DNA from: Leeia oryzae DSM 17879
Lineage (GTDB): Bacteria > Pseudomonadota > Gammaproteobacteria > Burkholderiales > Leeiaceae
Length of the DNA stretch: 64,000 nt
Reading direction: 5' to 3'
NCBI RefSeq assembly: GCF_000376945.1
Contig: NZ_AQXU01000025.1
Span: 124,001 to 188,000, forward strand
The translations under genes and the position numbers were made by a program. The notes beneath the pieces were generated by a model. The model ran no database searches. It was not told the origin of the DNA and was given only the letters and a program-made list of their open reading frames with translations. Numbering within the stretch: the stretch's first letter is position 1; every line of letters starts with the position of its first letter. Shown piece after piece: positions 57,933-64,000 of this stretch.

Positions 57933-58702
57933 GAGTGAACTCCTTCGGCAAGGCGAATGTCATGCAGGGCTTGCCATGACAGCAATCGGGCCAGCAGCGG
58001 CCCGGGCGTAAAGGCATCATCCAGCGCAACGGCAGCATCGACCGCCTCGGCAAAAGTCGCACCTGCCAGCATGGCTTCTATGGCGCTGGCGTCACTGGCA
58101 GTCAGTACCTGCGGCATACAGCCGTCCGAGGTCCGACAGACCAGCACCGCACCACCTCCTTGTGCCAGGTTGACCGGTGGCGACTCGGTTTGCCCTGGCT
58201 GGTGGTATGCCCAGATGTCAAACAACGGCCACGCAGACGTCAACAGGCGAGTGGCAGGGGTAAAGCGAAAGCAGAGCTGGCCGACCGCGTCAGGCGGTAC
58301 CTCTGCCAAACGAGCCGGATCGAACAGCGACACATCCGGCGCATAGTAAGCCCGGTGTAATGCCCATTCCAGCCGGGCCACGTCCGGCAGATAAGGCAAA
58401 TGGGCCGCAGGCGGAAACTGCCCGACCCAACGATCAAAATCCGCACCATCGTCATGCAGGTTGGCGGACACCGCAGGTGTGGCCTTTACATAGGCAGCGG
58501 CCATGGCTTCAAAGAAAGGCTCACCCACCAGTTGCAGCAAAATAGGGTAACTGGCTTTCAGCGCCTCCACACGGTTCAGCAGATGGTTGCGCTGGTACGC
58601 GCCGACCCGAGCCTGACTGGTCACATCCAGCAAGCCCTCTGGCACCTCTCCGCCCCGGGCAACCCGATAGAAGCCATCCAGCTGTTTAGCGAGCGTCTTC
58701 AT
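57929..58702 (-). CDS. BufC/HvfC-like MNIO partner protein (DUF2063)
   Basis: The 257-residue protein starts MKTLAKQLDGFYRVARG and shares the DUF2063 features YPILLQLVGEPFFEAMAAAY and VARLEWALHRAYYAPD. In bufferin systems this partner helps the MNIO enzyme recognise the precursor peptide. The start at 58702 overlaps the end of the MNIO gene by 17 bp, so the two are coupled. A longer frame upstream lies within the MNIO gene and is not used. Confidence 0.85.
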   Translation of the reverse strand: MKTLAKQLDGFYRVARGGEVPEGLLDVTSQARVGAYQRNHLLNRVEALKASYPILLQLVGEPFFEAMAAAYVKATPAVSANLHDDGADFDRWVGQFPPAAHLPYLPDVARLEWALHRAYYAPDVSLFDPARLAEVPPDAVGQLCFRFTPATRLLTSAWPLFDIWAYHQPGQTESPPVNLAQGGGAVLVCRTSDGCMPQVLTASDASAIEAMLAGATFAEAVDAAVALDDAFTPGPLLARLLSWQALHDIRLAEGVHS

Positions 58703-59570
58703 GACCGGCCTCCTGTGCGCGGGTTTGTTGCAACCAGGCCTGCTGCAAGGCGGCCTCAACCCGGTCTGCTTCCTGTCGTAGCTCAGCCAGGGCCGGAATA
58801 TTACCATCCCGCTCCAGCAGGGTCGGCACGGGCCCGAACCGCTGATAGGCCTCTGCCAGCAGCTGCCAGACCGGCTCAATCACCGGGGCATCGTGGGTAT
58901 CCAGCAAAAATCCGTCCGCCTGGCTGTGTCCGGCAATATGGATTTCCCCAATAGCCGGCGCCGGCAAGGCGGCCAGAAAGTCGCCGGGGGAAATACCCAG
59001 ATTGACGGCATTCACGTACACATTGTTGATGTCCAGCAAAATGCCGCAACCGGTACGCCGGCTAAGCTCTGCCAGCATGCCGGCTTCATCCATGGTATGC
59101 CAGGCAAAGCGGACGTAGGCCGAGACGTTCTCGATCAGGATGGGCCGCCCGAGAGCGGTCTGGACCTGGTCTACCCGCTCGCACAACAGGGCCAAGGCCT
59201 CTTGCGTATACGGCACCGGCAGCAAATCCGGCAAATAGCCTTCTGCGGTACGGTTCCAGCACAAGTGCTCGGACACAACGGCGGGTTCAATCTGCCGCAC
59301 CAGCTGCGTCAATTGCCGCAAATGGGTCTGGTCCAGCGGTGTCAGGCTCCCCAGCCCCATGCCGACCCCGTGCAGGCTGATCGGGTAATCCTGCCGTAAG
59401 CCCGTTAGCACCGCGAGGTTGGTGCCGCCCTCAAAATAGTTCTCGCTGTGCACCTCCCACCAGGCCACATCCGGACGGGTTTGCCACACTTCCTTGACGT
59501 GCGGGCTACGCAGGCCGATACCGGCGGCGCACGGGAGATCAGAAAAAGCAGGGTTCACGCGAGCATCCAT
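58686..59570 (-). CDS. MNIO (DUF692) multinuclear iron enzyme, BufB-like
   Basis: The 294-residue TIM-barrel enzyme belongs to the MNIO family, which uses two or three irons to modify cysteines in RiPP precursors. Candidate metal ligands are His67 (SLHGVG), Glu101 (SEHLCWN), Glu147 (IENVSAY), Asp180 (LLDINNVYVN), Glu209 and His211 (GEIHIAGH), and Asp224/His226. The start is taken at 59570. It follows the two precursor genes and precedes bufC. In known bufferins, cysteines become 5-thiooxazoles that bind copper. Confidence 0.9.
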   Translation of the reverse strand: MDARVNPAFSDLPCAAGIGLRSPHVKEVWQTRPDVAWWEVHSENYFEGGTNLAVLTGLRQDYPISLHGVGMGLGSLTPLDQTHLRQLTQLVRQIEPAVVSEHLCWNRTAEGYLPDLLPVPYTQEALALLCERVDQVQTALGRPILIENVSAYVRFAWHTMDEAGMLAELSRRTGCGILLDINNVYVNAVNLGISPGDFLAALPAPAIGEIHIAGHSQADGFLLDTHDAPVIEPVWQLLAEAYQRFGPVPTLLERDGNIPALAELRQEADRVEAALQQAWLQQTRAQEAGHEDAR

Positions 59571-59725
59571 TCAAGAAAACCAACATCCGACAAACACAGG
59601 GTATCTCCGTGACTACGCCAGATATCCCGTGCTACTTGTCACCTTCGTCACTTAAAGCAACAGGTGGCGCCGTCCCGGCTTTCCGGCCCAGCTACCACCT
59701 GCTTCATCGCCCGATAGCGAACTGC

Positions 59726-59977
59726 CTATTCAGCGACTTTCCCGCCCATGTTCACGCAGGTGCCCATGGGGACGTTTTTCCAGTCGCCCGCGTCGTTATC
59801 CATGGTGGCCTGACCGGCACAGCTATGGCTGCCGGTGATGCTGGCGCAATCGTTCTGGCCAGCCTTGGCCACGCCAAGACATTTTTCCATGTCGCCGTCG
59901 GCAAACACACTGCCGGATGCGCCGAGCATCATCAAACCGGTCAAGGCACCCAGCATCATTTTTTGTTTGGTTTGCAT
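59726..59977 (-). CDS. Bufferin precursor peptide 1 (DUF2282, BufA-like)
   Basis: The 83-residue peptide has a signal peptide cut after VFA (residue 26). The core contains four cysteines, Cys33, Cys44, Cys53 and Cys74, in [20 protein letters not shown] and GTC. The pattern matches the DUF2282 bufferin family. It lies second of two tandem precursors, 155 bp before the MNIO gene. Confidence 0.87.
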   Translation of the reverse strand: MQTKQKMMLGALTGLMMLGASGSVFADGDMEKCLGVAKAGQNDCASITGSHSCAGQATMDNDAGDWKNVPMGTCVNMGGKVAE

Positions 59978-60119
59978 TTTGTTGTGTCTCCTGAGTCATT
60001 ATCGGGTCATTTCCATACGGGGCGGGGCCTTGCATGCCCCTTGTCCCGTCTTGCACCACTTCATCACACCCGCGGCCACGGACGGTTTGCAGCCCAGCGT
60101 GGCCAGCAGGCAAGATGCC

Positions 60120-60371
60120 TTACTTCACCATACCGCCCATTTTCTGGCAGGTACCTTTGGCCACGTATTTCCAGTCGCCGGCATCATTGTCTTTGGTGGC
60201 TTGCCCGGCACAGCTGTGGCTGCCGTTCACACTTGCGCAGTCGTTCTTGCCCGCCTTGGCCACACCAAAACATTTTTCTTTCATGTCGTCTGCGTGTGCC
60301 GTCCCGACAGACAGACCCAGCGACAGCAAGGTACTCACGGCGCCCAGCATCAAAGCTTGTTTCTTATCCAT
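60120..60371 (-). CDS. Bufferin precursor peptide 2 (DUF2282, BufA-like)
   Basis: The 83-residue paralogue of the previous peptide has a signal peptide ending at AHA (residue 27) and Cys34, Cys45, Cys54 and Cys75 with the same spacing ([23 protein letters not shown]). The mature parts are very similar. It is the first gene of the operon, AGGAG lies before the ATG, and the promoter should lie in the 188-bp gap to greB. Confidence 0.87.
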   Translation of the reverse strand: MDKKQALMLGAVSTLLSLGLSVGTAHADDMKEKCFGVAKAGKNDCASVNGSHSCAGQATKDNDAGDWKYVAKGTCQKMGGMVK

Positions 60372-60559
60372 GTTCCATACTCCTGATTAAGTTTGGTGAT
60401 ACGATTCTGGTTTAGACTATCCGTTAACCGCCAGATTAGTATGTCTGCGCTAACTGAGCAAATAGTCGGGCGAGTTTTAAGATTCTTACAGCCTGTTGCA
60501 AAAAATTTTAAAATTTTTCCGGATGGTTTGTTTGTCCTGTTTTTAAGTCAAAGATTCAC

Positions 60560-61114
60560 ATGAGCAAAGCATTTACCAAAGAAACCGATCAGGACGATGA
60601 CGACCTGCCCGCTGGCGTGCCGCCCATTCCACCGGGCAGCAAAAACTACATGACGCCCAAAGGGCATCGCCGCATGCTGGATGAACTCCGCCATCTGGTG
60701 TCTGTCGAACGCCCTGAACTGGTGAATATCGTCAGCTGGGCCGCCGGCAACGGCGACCGTTCTGAGAACGGAGATTACATTTACGGCAAACGCCGGCTGC
60801 GGGAAATCGACCGGCGTATCCGTTTTCTGACCAAGCGGCTGGAAAATGCCGAAGTCGTCGATACCACGCGCAAAGACACGGACCAGGTCTTTTTTGGGGC
60901 CACGGTCACCTTCATGCGCGATGGCGGCGATGAAGAAACCATCAGCATCGTCGGTCTGGATGAACTGGACCCGACCAAAGGCTATGTGAGCTGGATTTCC
61001 CCCATTGCCCGCACGCTGACCAAAGCGCGTGAAGGCGACACCGTGATCCTGCAAACCCCGGAAGGGCCGCAGGAACTGGACATTATTGCTGTTGAATATA
61101 TAGAACTGGACTGA
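60560..61114 (+). CDS. greB: Transcription elongation factor GreB
   Basis: The 184-residue protein rescues backtracked RNA polymerase. It has the coiled-coil N-terminal domain with acidic tip (GNGDRSENGDYIYGKRRLR) and the C-terminal FKBP-like domain (VGLDELDPTKGYVSWISPIA). The N-terminal tail has extra acidic residues. It is divergent from the bufferin operon and one base from nudC. Confidence 0.95.
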   Translation: MSKAFTKETDQDDDDLPAGVPPIPPGSKNYMTPKGHRRMLDELRHLVSVERPELVNIVSWAAGNGDRSENGDYIYGKRRLREIDRRIRFLTKRLENAEVVDTTRKDTDQVFFGATVTFMRDGGDEETISIVGLDELDPTKGYVSWISPIARTLTKAREGDTVILQTPEGPQELDIIAVEYIELD

Positions 61115-61115
61115 C

Positions 61116-61931
61116 ATGCTGCCGCCGCGCTTTGAACCGTCGCTGACTGCCAACATGGAAAGCAAGGGGAGCCCTTTGCTGTTTGCCTTTCATCAGAACG
61201 AGCTGTTTGTGCATGAAGGCGAAGCAATGCGCTTGCCCGAGCAGCTGTTACTGAATGACTATACCCACCATTACATTGGCGATCTGGACGGGCGTCACTG
61301 CTTTGCAGTAGACATCCCCGCCAAGGAACCGCATCAGGGGCAATGGCTGGGGCTGCGGGCGGCCTTTCTGCATCTGGAAGAACCTCTGGTGTGGGTGGCG
61401 GCACGCGCGCTACAGATACTGGAATGGGATCGCAACCACCGTTTTTGCGGCCGTTGCGGCACGCCAACGCATATCAAGCCGGGTGAGCGCGCCCGGGAAT
61501 GTCCGTCTTGCGGGCAACTGGCCTACCCGCGCATCAGCCCGGCCATGATGGTACTGATTACCCGTGGACGGGAGCTACTGCTTGCCCGCGGGCCACACTT
61601 TCCGCCGGGAGTTTACAGCGCCCTTGCCGGCTTTGTGGAGCCGGGCGAGGCCGTCGAACAGACCATTCATCGCGAAGCCATGGAAGAAGTCGGCGTGAAG
61701 ATCACCAATCTGCGCTACGTCAGCAGCCAGTGCTGGCCGTTCCCGCATTCGCTGATGCTGGCCTTTGAGGCCGATTACGAAAGCGGTGAACTGGCACCGG
61801 ACGGTATCGAGATTGAAGACGCAGGCTGGTTTGATATCGACGCCCTGCCGACCCAGCCGTTCAAGTACAGCATTGCCAACCAGCTGATCAATACCGTGGC
61901 AGACGAACTGCGCGCCCGTTATCCGGCCTGA
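61116..61931 (+). CDS. nudC: NAD+ diphosphatase NudC
   Basis: The 271-residue Nudix enzyme cleaves NAD(H) and removes NAD caps from RNA. A zinc site is Cys111, Cys114, Cys129 and Cys132. The Nudix box runs from Gly172 to Gly193 with the catalytic REAMEEVG. SQCWPFPHSLMLAF is the NudC-specific motif. The start codon follows the greB stop by one base, so they are co-translated. Confidence 0.95.
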   Translation: MLPPRFEPSLTANMESKGSPLLFAFHQNELFVHEGEAMRLPEQLLLNDYTHHYIGDLDGRHCFAVDIPAKEPHQGQWLGLRAAFLHLEEPLVWVAARALQILEWDRNHRFCGRCGTPTHIKPGERARECPSCGQLAYPRISPAMMVLITRGRELLLARGPHFPPGVYSALAGFVEPGEAVEQTIHREAMEEVGVKITNLRYVSSQCWPFPHSLMLAFEADYESGELAPDGIEIEDAGWFDIDALPTQPFKYSIANQLINTVADELRARYPA

Positions 61932-61969
61932 GTCGCCCGCCACTCATGCATGCAATAGACCGGCGGTGC

Positions 61970-62923
61970 CTACAAGGGCCGCACGGGGATGCAAATATCG
62001 CAACTAAAGATACCCGTCTCCGGATCATGGCGGGATGAGGCATCGAAATACTCAAAACAGGGCCGGTCATCCAGAGTCAGGCCGCTTTGCGGCAGCCAAA
62101 TGCCCATGATTTCCTTCCAGGCGATGAAAATATCCGGAATCTTTCCTTCAAAGCGCCGCACCGCATAGCGGCCACCGGGCAATATCTGGACCGTGGCAGG
62201 GGCACTTACCGCCATATCATCCGCAATGACCACCGCCGCATCGTAACGGCACTTCTCTGCAGGCGTCACGCTCGGGTCGTCATAGCCGATCCCGTATTTG
62301 GGACTATCCAGCAGGTCATGCGCTTGCAGCCAGGGCACAAATGTCTCGCGCCAGAAATCGTTGATCGCCTGCCCGTATGGGCCAATCTTGCGCAGGGTGG
62401 CTACGCGGGTGGGGGGTAGGGTTACCAGTTTAACGTCCATCACACATTCCTTGTTCATGATTACGCTTGCAGTATGCGGCATGGGCAAGACAGCAAACTG
62501 ATGGGGATTGCGCTGTAACTGATCAGGATTGCGCATTGCCAGTTGCAATGCATGAAACGGAGACGGCAACGCAGCAGCCCACTGCCCTGCACCACCTCTC
62601 CGCCAACCACTGGGCGTACATTGAAAGTGTGACTTGAAAGCCCTGGCAAAGGCCTCTCCGGAAGAAAACCCGACCGAAACAGCCACTTCCAGCACAGAAG
62701 TACGTGGCTGCAGCCGCAAACGCCGGGCCGCTACTTCCAAGCGACGCCGACGAATATAATCCCCAACGGTTTCCCCCATCCAGGCGGCAAACATCCGGTG
62801 AAAATGGAACGCAGAAAAATGCGCTACCGCAGCTAAGTCGGGCAGTTCTAGCGAAGCCTCCAGATGCTGGTCGATATGATCCAGCACTTTGTTCATCCGG
62901 TAACTATACTCTTGCAGGCTCAT
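61970..62923 (-). CDS. AraC-family regulator with GyrI-like domain
   Basis: The 317-residue regulator has an N-terminal AraC DNA-binding domain (LEASLELPDLAAVAHFSAFHF, then FARAFKSHFQCTPSGWR) and a C-terminal GyrI-like small-molecule domain (about 150-315). This is the reverse of the classical AraC order and resembles SoxS/Rob-like multidrug sensors. The start at 62923 is one option; an ATG six codons upstream is also open. It does not have an obvious target gene beside it. Confidence 0.85.
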   Translation of the reverse strand: MSLQEYSYRMNKVLDHIDQHLEASLELPDLAAVAHFSAFHFHRMFAAWMGETVGDYIRRRRLEVAARRLRLQPRTSVLEVAVSVGFSSGEAFARAFKSHFQCTPSGWRRGGAGQWAAALPSPFHALQLAMRNPDQLQRNPHQFAVLPMPHTASVIMNKECVMDVKLVTLPPTRVATLRKIGPYGQAINDFWRETFVPWLQAHDLLDSPKYGIGYDDPSVTPAEKCRYDAAVVIADDMAVSAPATVQILPGGRYAVRRFEGKIPDIFIAWKEIMGIWLPQSGLTLDDRPCFEYFDASSRHDPETGIFSCDICIPVRPL

Positions 62924-63024
62924 GAGATGCCCATCATCCATTTATATGGATAGCATGGTAACACTCAACCATGCCGCTACTGCTGATTAGGCTTGCTATC
63001 CTGCCCGGATGAGCCAGAAGATAC

Positions 63025-63390
63025 TCAAACCGCCCGGTTAATGATCATGTAAAACTTCTGCACCGGCGTCACCGCTTCAAACACGCCCTTGAAGCCGCAG
63101 GGCACCACGGCAGACTGCCCGGCATGGATATCCGTCACCTTGCCGTCTTCGTCCACCATGCGGGCATGGCCTTCAATGATGGTAAACAGCTCTTCTTCGC
63201 CCGGGTCGCACACAACCTTCCAGCTACCCGCCTCTGTGGTCCAGACACCGGCAAACACGTCTTCACGGGCATTGGTATAGTGGTTGAAGGTCTGGCGTTT
63301 CGGGTTGCCCTCCAAGCGGCGTGCCTCAGTTGGGTAGTCGGTTTCGCCTTCAACGGCCATCTGGTGCGGGTCGATCAGGGTAATCTGCAT
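63025..63390 (-). CDS. Cupin-domain protein (DUF861-like)
   Basis: The 121-residue single-domain cupin has the motif WKVVCDPGEEELFTIIEGHARM and VPCGFKGVFEAVTP. Such cupins often accompany polyamine or amino-acid oxidases, and the gene lies 58 bp after the PuuB-like gene on the same strand. Its substrate is unknown. Confidence 0.82.
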   Translation of the reverse strand: MQITLIDPHQMAVEGETDYPTEARRLEGNPKRQTFNHYTNAREDVFAGVWTTEAGSWKVVCDPGEEELFTIIEGHARMVDEDGKVTDIHAGQSAVVPCGFKGVFEAVTPVQKFYMIINRAV

Positions 63391-63448
63391 AGGAGTCTCT
63401 CTTGTCTGTGAATGTAACGTGTCTGGATGAGGATAGGCCTCATCCGGC

Positions 63449-64000
63449 TTACAGGTAATCTTTCAGGCGGAACCAGGCCATGGCCAGCACCAGCGCCGGT
63501 GTTCTCAACAAGTCGCCGCCCGGGAAGTCCTGATGTTTCAGCTTGCCAAACAGGTCAAAGCGTTCGGCCTGCCCGGCAATGGCGTCGGCCATCAGCTCGC
63601 CCGCCAGCCCGGTCACGTTGACACCGTGGCCGGAGAAGCCCTGAGCAAAATATACCGTAGGGGCCAGACGGCCAAAATGCGGCGCCCGGCTCATGGTGAT
63701 GTCGCAAAAGCCGCCCCAGGCATGTTCAACCTTCAGGTCTGCCAGCTGCGGAAACACCTTGAGCATGTCAGCGCGCATGGCATTGGGCAAATCCCGTGGC
63801 GCCATTTTGGAATAGCTGACCTTGCCACCCCACAACATGCGGTTATCCACGGTAGTGCGGAAGTAATCCAGCACAAAGCGGCTATCACAAATGGCTGCAC
63901 GCGCTGGCATCAGGGCCTGGCAACGCTCCGCATTCATCGGCTCGGTGGTAATCACATAGGTGCCTACTGGCATAATCTTGCGTGCCAGCGCCGGAGACAA
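63449..64000 (-). CDS. FAD-dependent oxidoreductase, PuuB/DAO-like, partial
   Basis: The C-terminal 183 residues are visible; the start lies beyond the right edge. The end of a D-amino-acid-oxidase-type FAD protein is clear (RMLWGGKVSYSK, VYFAQGFSGHGVNVTGLAGE). The type fits PuuB, gamma-glutamylputrescine oxidase, in line with a PuuP-like importer elsewhere in the window. Other amine oxidases of the family are possible. Confidence 0.75.
   Translation of the reverse strand: MSPALARKIMPVGTYVITTEPMNAERCQALMPARAAICDSRFVLDYFRTTVDNRMLWGGKVSYSKMAPRDLPNAMRADMLKVFPQLADLKVEHAWGGFCDITMSRAPHFGRLAPTVYFAQGFSGHGVNVTGLAGELMADAIAGQAERFDLFGKLKHQDFPGGDLLRTPALVLAMAWFRLKDYL

Noticed and set aside
60480-60559. 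Possible ECF-type promoter (GTAAGA...) before the bufferin operon
   Set aside because: Match to known SigF-like sites is weak and no ECF sigma gene is in the window.

Overview
The window looks like chromosomal DNA of a betaproteobacterium, most likely of the order Neisseriales. The evidence is a Neisseria-type PorB-like porin, a GltB/GltD pair of proteobacterial type, EtfAB, UbiC/UbiA, Mpl, a SpoT-type bifunctional (p)ppGpp enzyme beside rpoZ and gmk, and a yicC / Ser-Thr kinase / PP2C phosphatase / RNase PH order. GC is moderate. No rRNA, tRNA, insertion sequence, prophage or CRISPR array was seen. The species was not identified.

Layout. 1-2.8 kb: the 3' part of a LysO-like lysine exporter, then a signal-peptide protein with LprI-like and Sel1-like segments, followed by an NlpC/P60 cysteine hydrolase with an XVIPCD-like C-terminus. 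The last two look like an interbacterial effector and its immunity protein. 2.9-11.2 kb: recG, then a complete ribose operon rbsBACRKD with a promoter and two abutting LacI-type operators. 11.2-17.7 kb: a YpfH-like esterase, a YgiD-like dioxygenase, a GbcA-like Rieske oxygenase, a GSU2403-family nucleotidyltransferase behind two palindromes, and a glycosyltransferase / LpxH-like phosphoesterase pair. 17.9-25.9 kb: porin, ElyC-like protein, mpl, a GGDEF protein with a GDEEF motif, etfBA and a PhaJ-type hydratase. 25.9-31.5 kb: OmpW, ubiA/ubiC, and a LuxR-type regulator divergent from a nitrilase-family hydrolase and a PuuP-like importer. 31.5-48.6 kb: mostly housekeeping genes (gltBD, hemF, tatD, spoT, rpoZ, gmk, yicC, kinase/phosphatase, rph) plus a zinc-ribbon membrane protein with a HEAGH motif. 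48.6-55.8 kb: an XRE-cupin regulator divergent from a DMT exporter, a conserved hypothetical gene, an EAL-CBS-GGDDF protein, a histidine kinase with no response regulator beside it, and a phosphorylcholine-phosphatase-like enzyme. 55.9-60.4 kb: a cytochrome b561-like protein, a 719-bp gap rich in DnaA-box-like 9-mers, and a bufferin-type RiPP operon (two precursor peptides, MNIO enzyme, BufC/DUF2063 partner, DoxX). 60.5-64 kb: greB-nudC, an AraC/GyrI-like regulator, a cupin and a truncated PuuB-like oxidoreductase.

Themes. Several genes point to use of amines and betaines (GbcA-like, PchP-like, PuuP-like, nitrilase-family, PuuB-like). Two places hold non-housekeeping biology that deserves a close look: the putative peptidoglycan-hydrolase effector with a candidate periplasmic immunity protein near 1-2.8 kb, and the copper-linked bufferin operon at 57.5-60.4 kb, which sits next to the DnaA-box-rich gap.
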